Assembly: GCA_019915135.1 (NCBI GenBank)
Contig: JAHLMK010000041.1
Location: 30,600-94,599, forward strand
DNA length: 64,000 bases
Source: Strobilurus pachycystidiatus
Lineage: Eukaryota; Basidiomycota; Agaricomycetes; Agaricales; Physalacriaceae
Direction: 5' to 3'
Below are positions 11,405 through 22,048 of the stretch, in pieces (position 1 is the first letter of the stretch; every line of letters starts with the position of its first letter). The position numbers and the translations under genes were made by a program. The notes beneath the pieces were generated by a model, which had not been told where the DNA came from, ran no database searches, and saw only the letters and a list, made by a program, of their open reading frames with translations.

Positions 11405-12868
11405 ATGAGAATGGCTAAGAGTTCGAGGGCAGCACCTGTTCCATGCAAGCCCACAGCAGCGAAACGAAGAAAGCGGTCACCCAGTCCGTTGAACGCCTCC
11501 GGCGACGAGAAGAATCCTATAGTCATCGATGGAGAGGATGAAGAGATGTCGACGACGACAGGGCGCCGCACGACCAAATCAGCCAAGGGTGGCAAGGTTC
11601 CTGCTGTGAACGGCAAAGGCAAGGCCAAAGACGGGCGGAAGAGCTCTCGAGTTGCAAGGAAGACGTCTGGCGTACATGTGGTCATACATTCTGACGGGGA
11701 TGAGCCATACAATAGGCCACAGTCGCGCCGTGCACGGCAGGAGTTGGAGGACGTGTGTTACTTTGTGCGCCTTGTGTTCGAGGTTTTCTCACGAATTGTT
11801 GATTAGGCCTATATGCGCGAGGACGAACTGTCGGGCCAAGTAGGGGAGCTCATCCGCGCAAGACACACGGAACCGGAAGAGTTGTTGCGCCAATATCAGG
11901 AGGGTGCTGAAAAAACCATAGAAGGTATACGTCCCTACCTTGCCGTCTTTACTTTGTTGACCACGACTTCAGACCAGAAGAAGTTAATTGACACATTGAC
12001 GCGCCAGGTGGTCGGTAACGAACCGCTGCTGGGGGATGGTAAAAGCAGCGTCTTGCAGCTCATTACACGTGAGGCCGCCAACGAGGAGAAGGTCATACTG
12101 GAGCGCGAGAAGGACAAGTATAAACGTCAACTCGAGGATCAAAGCGTGGGTATTCAAGATAGAGAGAATAGAATTCTCGAATTGGATAAGGAACGTGAGT
12201 TGTACAATCTCTTTCCATCTCGTCTTCTCAGTGTTTTAGTTCGCCTGGTGAACGTCGAACTCGCGGCGGTGACGAGGAGATCCAAGAGCCTTGCTGGAAC
12301 CTCGTCGCGACGGCCAGACTCTGCCCAGAAGGGAAAGCACACCACCTCTGCGTACTCAGACGACGCCAAAACGGTCCAGTTGATCAGGTTATACGAAGAT
12401 GTCACAGGCCTGCTCGTTACGGCCGTGAGTTTTGACAAATCCAAGTTTGAGGCGAACCCGGTGGACGACTGTACCATGACCTGTATATACACCTATACAA
12501 AGGGGCATGATCCGGGAGAGAAACGAAGTAGCTGTGGTTCAGTGATGGATCTGATGCATAACTCATCAATATCTTTTTCGCCAGGTCTCAATTTCACTCT
12601 TCGACTATGTCATGACGAAGATGCAGGATCGAAGGAACTCGTCCCTACTGTCATATACTTGCCTAACGAACTGTGGAAAGAGACACCAGAGTTTGTTACG
12701 GCACTGGACTTTTGGAACGCCCCATTCTCCTTTCGAAAGGAGCAACTCAACTTATTCCTCAAAGCTCTCTCAGAGCGCATTACGAAAGCAATCGACTGTG
12801 AAGCCGAGGAGGGGAAGGAAGGAGAGGAGGAGGTGGGGATTCTCGACGTCCATATGATCGAAGACTAA
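11405..12868 (+). CDS. pcs1: Monopolin complex subunit Pcs1/Csm1 homologue
   Basis: Four exons: 11405-11752, 11807-12194, 12240-12527 and 12585-12868, coding for 435 residues. The last two introns (45 and 57 nt) are multiples of three and contain no stop, but have GTGAGT/GTAGCT donors, and splicing them restores the family pattern. Layout is typical of Csm1/Pcs1: a basic disordered N-terminus (AAKRRKRSPSPLN, KGKAKDGRKSSR), a central coiled coil (about residues 120-260) and a C-terminal globular domain starting VQLIRLYEDVTGLLVTAVSF and ending in WNAPFSFRKEQLNLFLKAL. In yeasts this protein pairs with Lrs4/Mde4, forms a V-shaped complex and clamps kinetochore microtubule sites or rDNA chromatin; the domain binds kinetochore and silencing partners. 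The C-terminal tail is acidic. Identification rests on the domain pattern recalled, not on a search. Confidence 0.85.
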
Positions 12869-13379
12869 GTGAGGCGAACGAGAGGATACTGACACTCAGT
12901 TTTTCTTTCCTTCTTCTGGTCTAATGTCGTGTGTAGGACTTGGGGTGGGTGCGTTTAATGAAGCTACTTTTTGGGTCGTCTCTTTTCTGAGTAGCCCCGG
13001 TCTTCATTTGGGCTTCGGCGGCTCTTTCTTATCCTCGGGAATCTCGATGCCTGCTATGGATCACGAATGGAGTGCCTTCAGGTGGTGCGTACGTATGGAG
13101 GTTTTGACTTCCGTACGTGCGAAGGTTTCTTCGGAGCCACCGACCTGGGCGCCTGTCGGCACAACGACCTCAATGTCATGACAGCGCCCTTGCCGCGCCG
13201 CCTGGGTCCAATCCGATGTCAAAGCACTCTTGGAAAGCAAAGGTACACTCACATAGCATACCGCCGTCTGCCCAAGGCCGACACGTAGATGAACAAGCGC
13301 GCTACAGCGTAGGAGGAGGTTGACAATATCCATAAGTGAATATAACCCGTTGTTGGGCTAGGAGTGGGTGTCGATGCGC
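12869..13379. other. 3' flank of the monopolin gene
   Basis: About 510 bp between the Pcs1-like gene and the minisatellite. Overlapping short frames on both strands, none convincing. Confidence 0.4.
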
Positions 13380-14170
13380 ACAGGGATCATCCGAGTCTAT
13401 CCCGTCCCAGAATGCCAAAAAAAACTCCTTCTCTCCGGAATGGGCATGGTGAGACGGCATCCAACTTGAAGACCTGATTGTGTCATAGTCTGTCTCTGGA
13501 CTATCCAGCAAGCCTAGCAACATGTCGGATGGTATATCGATGGTTTGCACTGCCATCCCAGAACGCCAAAAAGACTCTTTCTCTCCAGAATGGGGTTTTC
13601 AAGGTCCGCCTCTGGGTCATGGTGACACGGTGTCCAACTTGAAGACCTGATTGTGTCATAGTCTGTCTCTGGACTATCCAGCAAGCCTAGCAACATGTCG
13701 GATGGTATGTCGATGGTTAGCACTGCCATCCCAGAACGCCAAAAAGACACCTTCTCTCCGGAATGGGTTTCCTCGAGGTCTGCCTCTGGGTCATGGTGAC
13801 ACGGTGTCCAACTTGAAGACCTGATTGTGTCATAGTCTGTCTCTGGACTATCCAGCAAGCCTAGCAACATGTCGGATGGTATGTCGATGGTTAGGACTGC
13901 CATCCCAGAACGCCCAAAAGACTCCTTGTCGGGTTTCCTCAAGGTCTGCCTCTGGGCCATGGTGACACGGTATCCAACTTGAAGACCTGATTGTGTCATA
14001 GTCTGTCTCTGGACTATCAAGCAAGCCTAGCAACATGTCGGATGGTATGTCGATGGTTTGCACTGCCATCCCAGAACGCCCAAAAGAACTCCTTCTCGGG
14101 GTTTCCTCAAGGTCTGCCTCTGGGCCATGGTGACGGGGCATCCAAATTGAACACCTGATTGTGCCATAGT
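13380..14170. repeat. ~170-bp minisatellite, about 4.5 copies
   Basis: The marker CATGTCGGATGGTAT recurs at 13521, 13694, 13868 and 14034, giving unit lengths of 173, 174 and 166 bp, with partial units at both ends. Each unit also contains GAAGACCTGATTGTG(T/C)CATAGTCTGTC and CCCAGAACGCC. A diverged piece of a unit (GATGGTATGTCAATGGTTTG) reappears alone at 14494. Minus-strand open frames run through the array but change frame between units, since the unit lengths are not a common multiple of three, so it is not treated as coding. Confidence 0.85.
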
Positions 14171-14731
14171 CTGTCCCTGAACTAGAAACGTACGGCAGTG
14201 ACTCCGATTCTGATGCGGACTATATCCCTTGAATTCATTCTCATTTATGCTCTCACCAACTCGACAACTGTCTGATTCTATTCGAATCTCACACCAGTAG
14301 TCTACGTACATGGGCGACCAACTCTAGGTCGGTCTCGTGGCCAAGTGCCCTTGACTCTCACCGAGAGACGTCGGTTGACCTTCTTAAAAGTGGAGATATC
14401 CTGGTGTTGAGGTGGGAGCCTCGAGCTCGCCCGATGGAAGGGCTTCACAAGCGGCCGTTCCTCAATGGGACCGCGTGCCGTGACCTACCTACCGATGGTA
14501 TGTCAATGGTTTGCACTTCCATCTGTCTGATAGCACAATGCTTGGGTTGCACTCCGCGAGAGTGGACTGACCGGTTGGTTCAGTAGTGTCCTTTTCGGTT
14601 GTGGCATCAGTGCAACCAATAGCCTTGCTCATGTGGGCCGACAGCTAGAATGTGCAAATGCCAGTGTGTCAACTTAGTTGATAAAGGAATGACGGAACTA
14701 GGATAACTCATAGTTGTGTGAAATGGCACGC
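14171..14731. other. Intergenic with one stray minisatellite fragment
   Basis: No gene. Around 14494-14525 lies a diverged fragment of the adjacent 170-bp unit, suggesting that the array was once longer or moved. Confidence 0.5.
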
Positions 14732-16213
14732 TTATTCCTCAATTGGGGAATAACTACGATGAGTATGAAGCCCCAGGAAGACCAGGCTACCGTCAGAGGC
14801 TTGCGATTCTTCCCAGTGATACTGCCTCCAGAGAAAACCCTGATCCCAACGACGACCGCAATATTCAATGGCTGGTCCCCAGGCCTCAGGCATAAGACGA
14901 CTACTCATCCATGCCCGCAGTGTCCTGCTGTCCGGATACTCTGCCAGGGATCCGCTGATTCTGAGCTCAAAGCGGTCGACATGCACGCTGGCCCTCTGCA
15001 GCAGAGCTGGTAACCGTAGCCATTGCTCATGAGGGGCATCTCCAACGACGGTAATCATGTCGCAGCCCAGAAGAAGCTGTAATCGGAACATACTGTCGAT
15101 GTTGTGCATGACGAGGTGGAGTGTGAGGTCAGTGACACTCGGCGGCATGGTCTCCAAAAAAGAGAGAGGACGGAAGAGTGATGCGAAGTTGAGCCTGACG
15201 TGCAATTTCTCGAGTACATCACAAAACCGCATTGTGGGAGTGTGTTCCAAAGGCCGTTTGGACAGGTGAGCTGTGGAGGGGTTATTGGTGGCTCGATTCA
15301 TGAGGCAGAAACTGCTTACTATCAGCATAAACAGTTAGCTGTCGAATGGAATGGCGATTACCAAGCAAGACTTGACGTAGCAGGAAGAATGAGTGGCGAG
15401 CATCATGAATGTCTATCTCGAATTGCTTGAGAGCTTCAAGTGCATCTGAATAGCCAAGACCGATCGGATCCAGGTCAAGGACCATGAGCCCAAAGACGCT
15501 GGCATTGACCACGCGCAAGATCTTCAGCTTGGTCCAGGCTACGGGAAGTGGGGAGATGGGAGTCATATCATTGCTCGGGAAGCTGAGGCCGGTTATAGCG
15601 ACAGTGGTGAGATTGAGGAGTTCATCCTCTATGATCAATTCCTCCAAGTGCATGATCAAGTTGAGGAGGACCAACAAGGGGGGGAAGTTCAAAACGCATC
15701 TCAGAACATGTAACTTCCTGACGTGGACGAGTTGGCAAGAGAGGGAGAACCATGAAGCAAGGGTCGTATATTCAGAATGATCGAACTCCATGGCAATGCC
15801 ATCGAGCACAATGACCTGCACTGTGGGGCAGCGCGAGAGGAGTTGGACGACATCCTCCAAGCTGATGGCAGAGCCTTTGAACGTGACGGATTTGATGAAG
15901 TGTTCATGTTTCTTCAGCAGGTTCTCGTACCAGTGCGTGGGCTAATGAGAGGGTGTGAGAGAGAAAACATTGGCACGACCGAAGAACGCACATCCCGCTG
16001 TGCCATGGTCACCTCAATAGGAAAGATGATTGCAACGGAGGCGTGGACGAAAGGGAGCAACTGAAAGTGGGTGCGCCAGTCCACTTGCGCAAATGATGCT
16101 ATGCTCCGGCCATCTGAAATGTGCGTGCCAATCTCCCTGACCATGTCGAGTGGCAAGTCTGAAGGAGTTGTCGATGCATGAGCGTAGGCACTAGCGGAGA
16201 GACGTACGTGCAT
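14732..16213 (-). CDS. F-box / leucine-rich-repeat-like protein
   Basis: Three exons on the minus strand: 16213-16013, 15941-15320 and 15270-14732. Introns are 71 and 49 nt; the coding length is 1362 nt, 453 residues. The N-terminus has an F-box-like helix set: SDLPLDMVREIGTHISDG followed by RSIASFAQVDWRTHFQLLP. The remaining ~380 residues are degenerate leucine-rich repeats (VQVIVLDGIAMEF, VRKLHVLRCVLNFPPLL, LEELIIEDELLNLTTVAI, LKILRVVNAS). By family knowledge such proteins are substrate receptors of SCF ubiquitin ligases. The substrate cannot be inferred. Agaricomycetes carry many such genes. The next gene, also F-box-like, is divergent from it 625 bp away. Confidence 0.75.
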
Positions 16214-16838
16214 AGCCTGTCTTGCCTGTTGGCTCGCCTGATGAAGCCCTTGTTCGGTGAGTGCGACAGATACACAGCTTTTTCATGGTGGCGACAGTCG
16301 GTGCAAAGGGGGGTGACACGATAAAGTCACCTGTAGGGGTCACAGTGACTTGAAACCACGGGAATTAGTACTAGCGAGATTTGTACACGCATGTGTGGGA
16401 ATACCTTTTTGCCATTGGCCCATGCGACGGCCGCTCACTGGCATCGCCACCTCTCGCTAAGTCATGGAGGTCAGAATGGCTGTACTGCCTCGATATACGG
16501 GGTCCCGACGCGACCGTCACGACGAACATGTGGATGCAAGAGTGCCGAAACAGGTGCTGTACGAACTTCGGGAATGATGCCAGGATGATGTGAGGGCAAA
16601 CACAAGCTCACAGCCGCTCGGGGAGTGCAAGACTCCAACCCGCATCTGTTGAACAAGAAACGTCCTATTGTCAGCGCTAGATCGCGGACAGGTCAGCGGG
16701 TCAAGAGGGCATTTAAGACTGCGGGCGTGGTATTCCGGAGAGATGTCGAGGGAGCCGGGCTAGTTCTATTGCCATTGGAAGCGGGTATACGATGAACGTG
16801 AGCAGTCAAAGGTGTGACACAATTTAGGGATATTTCAA
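16214..16838. other. Divergent intergenic between two F-box-like genes
   Basis: 625 bp between the starts of the two F-box-like genes. It presumably contains both promoters. Nothing else was recognised. Confidence 0.45.
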
Positions 16839-18145
16839 GTGGAATGTGATGTCTGCTTTCTTCCTGCGTCCACGATGGGAAACAAGGGGTCCAAATTCAT
16901 GCCTGGGGAAATGTGGGACGAATGCGTGCAGTGGCTGAGGGAGGACCAGGCCTCCCTGCGCTCATTGGCCCTTGTCTCCAAAGTACACCAGGCGGTGGCC
17001 CAGCGCCTACTGTTTAGGGAGTGCGCCTGGAGGCTCACAGGCCAGGACTTGTGCGGTAAGGCCCACTGCTGCTGCCAACGCCAACAAATGACTCAACGGT
17101 GGTTGTAGAGCTCAGCGACATCCTGGCGAAAAATCCGGCTTTGCCCACTTATATGCGGAAACTCAAAATCATCGTCCTGACGCCTGAGGGGAACCGACTT
17201 GTGCGGGCACATTTGTGCATATTGGAGTGCAACCTGGAGAAGTGCGTCAACACGTCGGCACTACACTTTGTCGGGATAGACTTCGAAAGGGGTGAGATGG
17301 CAAGGAGGGTGAAGAGGGCACGTCAGCATTGGAAGGCGGACTTTCAACATCTTTGGTTCGAAGGATGCAGGTACCGAGCGGGAGATCTAAGCCTCCTGTT
17401 CGACGGCATATCAGTCTTGAAAAGCTTCATGGCAGTGGGGGATACCTTCAGCCATGAAAAGCATGTCGAACCACCGGCTCTCAATCCATTCAAAGCCGCG
17501 GACGTGCACATCGCAGACCTCAAGGGTTCCTGCTATGAGCTCTGTGGCACGCGCCTAATCACAGAGTGGCAACTCTTTCTGGAGAATTATGTGCTGCCAT
17601 GGGCGGTAAGGTTGTCTGTCGATTGGATCCCTGAGAGTGGGCAGTTGAATGGTGCGATCCTGCGAACATTGACCCTTCAAGTGGCCGAAACAGGTGAGCG
17701 AAGCCGGCTGTGAGTAAACGGCCCAGAAGATCTGACAGTTCGCGTTGCAGAGGAAGTCGTGGACCTAAAATGTTTGCCCTTGGTGTTGCGCCGTGTACGT
17801 TTTCTCTCGGTAACCTTGTCGACGAACGGCTGGGGTTGGCTGCAAGCAGCATTGGCGTCAGTGCGGTGTGAGAGTGCACTGGAGGGAGTGACTATCATAA
17901 CCAAAGGGCGCTTGCAGGCTATGGAATCGATCAAAGCGGCAGAAACTCTCTTTGGCGGCGACCATCGCCACTACTATTCGCACCTGAAAAGGCTTGCCGT
18001 CCACACACGCGGCAGGTCAAGAGAAGAGTGGTCGGGTTTCGTTTATCATTGGGGTGAAAAAGAACGATGCACGATAGAGGTATTGGAGGACGGCGAGCCA
18101 TGGTGTTGGGGATTGTCTACGAGTGGCTACGGAATGGACGTGTAA
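16839..18145 (+). CDS. F-box-like protein
   Basis: Three exons (16839-17055, 17109-17693, 17751-18145; introns 53 and 57 nt) give 398 residues. The second possible start at 16875 (MGNKGSKFMPGEMWDE) places the F-box right at the N-terminus and may be the real one. The F-box-like stretch is MPGEMWDECVQWLRED followed by SLRSLALVSKVHQAVAQRLL. The rest shows irregular Leu-rich strands (MRKLKIIVLTPEGNRLV, LKSFMAV, LKRLAVHT) typical of fungal F-box proteins with degenerate LRRs. The 3' end lies 31 bp from the convergent end of the JmjC-like gene. Function beyond a probable SCF adaptor role is unknown. Confidence 0.7.
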
Positions 18146-18176
18146 AAATGACCTAACGGGATCTCCTCGCTTGAAT

Positions 18177-21100
18177 TCAATCTTCCTCCTCTTCTTCTTG
18201 ACTGAAAACAAGTGGTGGCTTGCGACGAGTGGGTGCACTCTCATCGGATGAATGCCCTGTGGAGTCATCCGATGGCTCCTCAAGACGTTCCATACGACGA
18301 AGACGCTTCCTGGATGGAAGGCGACGTCGCTCTCTCGGCCGTTTGGCTTGAGAGACAGCCTGATGGGGTGGGAGGAAGGATGCGTCGGTGCGTGGGTCAG
18401 AGTCTAGGATCGGGCTTAGAGGTCGTGTTTGTGGCTCCAGATCGCTGATACTGGCAGACTGTGAGGGTTGGGACCGCACAGCGGAAACAGTCCCGTGAAG
18501 AGCTGGGAAAAGGGTCTGCGCCCCCCCGCGCGGGACGAGGTCGACGGGACTCATTGGATTGCGAATGGAGAAGATAGGCATAAATGTCTCTTGCCACAAT
18601 GAGCGAATGGTGTCTGCTACGGCTGGCTCCGAAAGGTGTGCACAGCTCGCCGACGGGGCTTGCACATTCCTGACGGAGGAGATGAATACCATAAGACCGG
18701 AGAGGAACGCGGTGGGAACATCGACGAAGAGGTCGCATTGGTCAGACCCTTCGAAGCAGTCGACGGAGTAGTGCTCGCGGTGAAAGATGAGAAACTGCTC
18801 AAACAATTTCGATGCCGCATGGCATTCCGCGAGGACCATGTCATGAGCACTTGGTCCGAGTAAGAGAGGGCCCGACAGGATCACTAAACCGAGGAAAACA
18901 ATGTCGACCAGCCCTTGGAATTCATGATGGGACGGGTGACGATACGCGTCGGACTTGCCTAAGTGGGTGTCGGGATTGGGAGATCGAGATATATAAGTGC
19001 GATCTTACCGACGAGGGCTCCATGGCACCAGCACATGAGGAATCGAGCGTAAAGGGCCCACGTGTGCGTGTAGTCTGTCTGTGTATCCAAAGCAGTCATT
19101 TGAATGAGCCCAGGCAGTGCGTCGCGGAGGACGAAACGGTTTAAGAGAGTGCCGCGGCGAACTACAGAGTTTTGGAGGTTGAGAGAGTACGTCTCGGCCC
19201 AAGCGGGAATGATACTGTGGGGATTGGTAAGGGATCGGGCTGGGCAAATGAGACTTACACAATATCACCAGCCTTCATGTAAATCGCATTTGTGACGATA
19301 TCCTTGTATTTCAGGCTGTCATTATCCCAGCAACGTAGAAAATCTGCAAAGTCATTGGCGCGAAAGGCGCGCTCGACGCAGATGACGATACATTCTCCTT
19401 GGACGACCTCGACAGTCGTTGGGAGACCGGTGTTATCGCAAGATTGGGGGTGGTCTGCCGTGGCGCTGCCGATGGCATGCCAAAACCGACCGCAGTGCAT
19501 GTCCAAGGGTTGGGAATCATCGGGAAGAAGAGGTTCCGTCGCACTAAGGACATAGGGTATATGGTCGAGGTGACTGAGAGAACTGCTCAACGGTTGTTTC
19601 GTATGTTACAGGGGAGGAACGCACTTTATGGACGAGGGCAAGAACTCGACGTCCCGCCCTTCGTGCGGTATGTCATTGAGGGAGACAACGTCCCCACGGT
19701 CGCCGAGGGTGAACTCGGCGAGAAGTTGAAGAACACTGAGACGTCTGTCATGTCCTGGCATTGACAAATGTGGAAAGTCCCGAAAAAGCGGATCTGTGTG
19801 AAAGGGTTGAACGCTTGACGGGGAAACAGAAAAATTGACGCTGACAAGTGGCATCGAACGGTTGTTGGATATCAAGAACGGAATTGAAAAGGGACGGAGA
19901 GATGGAGGGTGAGGATGGCCGTTGAATGGACGACACATGCACAAAGTGTCTGGAAGGGTAGCTGTATTGCTTGAGGGTAGACTGCTGCTCCCACTGGGAG
20001 AGGGAGAAACGTTTGACGATTAGACCGTCATGTTCCAGTGGCAGTAGGTCGGCGCCGTGTAGAGGCTTGGATACGTGGGCGGTGAACAGCTTGCTGAGCC
20101 GGAAGGTGCACAGGTCCAACTGGAGGGGTAGTTTGGTCACGTGGTCGAGAAAGAGGGATGACACTGACGAGATGCTGTAGTGGCTTCACTGTCACCTGCA
20201 CCCAGCCGTTGGAGCGGGAATCATAAACTTTGAATGCGATCGGTACCGCGCGCTGGGGTGATAATGAGAGGTAAACGATGTTCAAGATTGGGCAACCTAC
20301 ATCAGTGCGTTCGCCGCTTCTGTCACCAACAATAGACTGTGAAGCAGGCGTCGTCGTGGCCTTGAGGGTATTGGCCAACAGCATTGCAATATGGGCGTCG
20401 GTAGATTCCAAGACCTGTTGGCGAATGGCCGCTCGTACTGGGGTGGCGGCGTGGCGAAGGTCATCTGGCGGTGGCGGAGTTTCGTCGTCCACAACGGAGG
20501 GGGAAATGGGACCCTCTTTCGTCCGCGGCTGTCTTTCTTGACGATCCGAAGTGCGCTTGCGACGGGTTTTTTTGTTGGGCGGTTCCGCCTGACCTTCCTC
20601 GCCTCCATTGCTGTTCACAGATGGCTGGCGGAGTTGCCTGGGTCCGTTGACAGGGAGGGGTGCAGCTGTGACAACCTCATCGAGCATGGTCCTGTACCAG
20701 GCGGATTGATCTATATTGCATGGGAGAGAGAGGATCTTTTTGACCTCATCGGCAAGCGTGAGGAGGGAGTTTACGACGGAGACACCTCCTTGAATGATGC
20801 GAAAAAGGCATTCCACGGCGGCTTTCTCCAGCGCAAGGAGCGTCGGGGGGAGCGGTCCCCTCTTGAAGAGGTAACGGTTGGCCAACTGTACACAGTTAAC
20901 GGGTAAGACAGGCGTCTGAAATGGGGACGCACGTGGAGAAGGCCTATGAGGCTGGGTTTCGACGCGCTGGGGGGCGCTTCGCAAAACAAGAAGATGGGTG
21001 ATATGGCCAAGAAGAGGTAGAAATCGGGGTGCGCGAAATCATATTCTGATTGGTTCTCGACCAAGGCATAAGAAACCGTGGAATGGTACGTCTGTTCGGA

Positions 21101-21960
21101 TAGCCTGTTGCGTGTGAGGTGGGACGGCCGGAAGCAGTCGAAAGTGCTCACGATTGGATGGTCTTGAGGAGAGGCCTCTCTGAAAACTATCAGGCGCGTT
21201 GAGTATGGAGAGGTCGCGTTGTGTGCTTCCTATGCGTACCACAGTTGTTCTGAGATTGTCGGCAAAGTGGCTGGCACGAAGAATCCAGAGGCCGGAATTG
21301 ACATTGCTGAGGCCGAGGGCGTACCCTTCAGATATGGCTTGGGAGCCAGGATCATCACCTTGCGAAACATGTGGAGCAGCGGAGCGGGCCGCGGCCAGGA
21401 GGGATGCTTCAGAGGAAAGGAAAGACTTCGCGCCCTTGGAAAGGTTCTCGAGGGTAGATAGAAGAAGGTTAGCCACATTCATGGTGCTTTGGTGGAGGGC
21501 AGGGTCAATGGCATCCACGCGCACATTGGGAGGGAGGTCGAAGAGGTACAAGTCAACGAGGCGCAACGCGTGGAGCCGGTAGAGGAATCCCTTCATGTCC
21601 ATGGAAAGCTCGTGCTTGGCAAGGGTCGAAAGTTGGTCGAGCCTTTGGTTATAAAAGTAGCCGTCCACTTGGACGAGTTGCCGGTGACGGGAGAGCAGTT
21701 GTACGCCGTCGAGTACGGTTTTCTTGGCAGCCTAAAGGCGGACCGGATTATCGAGCCGAATAAAGTCACGGAAGAGGGGAACTGACGTTGCGGAAGGCCT
21801 GCTTGGAAGCTGGGGCCCTTTCACGATCCCAAGGGTAGGTTTCCCCTTGTTCGGGGAGGTGGTGCCAAAATATGCTCCGAATGAAAGGGGTGGCAACAAA
21901 GTCGAATGTGGTTTCGAGGTAATCACAGAGGCTGTCTTGCGAGAAAGGTTGCTGCGACAT
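18177..21960 (-). CDS. JmjC-like large protein, paralogue 1 (metal-binding His lost)
   Basis: A multi-exon minus-strand gene of about ten exons, starting MSQQPFSQDSLCDYLE at 21960 and ending in an acidic tail (EEEEED) at 18177. Order: a helical N-terminal domain; the motif HPDFYLFLAISPIFLF; a second helical block (LANRYLFKRG...ALEKAAVECLF); a disordered linker with a basic NKKTRRKRTS cluster; a folded block ending LAEFTLGDRGDVVSLNDIPH; the JmjC-like core; and a C-terminal region with a membrane-like stretch (GLVDIVFLGLVILSG). In the core the expected HxD reads SCD (DHPQSCDNTGLPT, near 19480) and the distal His reads Thr (PAWAETYSLNL, near 19220). It is therefore probably a catalytically inactive paralogue of the proteins encoded at 29930-33991 and 34055-37934. 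Exact exon borders are partly uncertain. Confidence 0.7.
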
Positions 21961-22048
21961 GACGAGGGAGGAAAGAGAGAGACGAGAGCCACGTGATGTC
22001 CGCGGCCGTTCTAGTATGTTTCTCGCAGGGGATGATCGCGCTTGCATC
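21961..22048. promoter_or_regulatory. 88-bp divergent promoter region
   Basis: The starts of the minus-strand JmjC-like gene (21960) and the plus-strand PIF1 gene (22049) are only 88 bp apart, so both promoters must lie here or overlap the 5' coding parts. It contains a CCACGTGATG box around 21990, matching the CACGTG boxes seen elsewhere in the window. Confidence 0.55.

Noticed and set aside
13514..14020. 168-codon minus-strand frame in the 170-bp minisatellite
   Set aside because: Unit lengths of 173, 174 and 166 bp shift the frame, and no start or splice context supports a protein.
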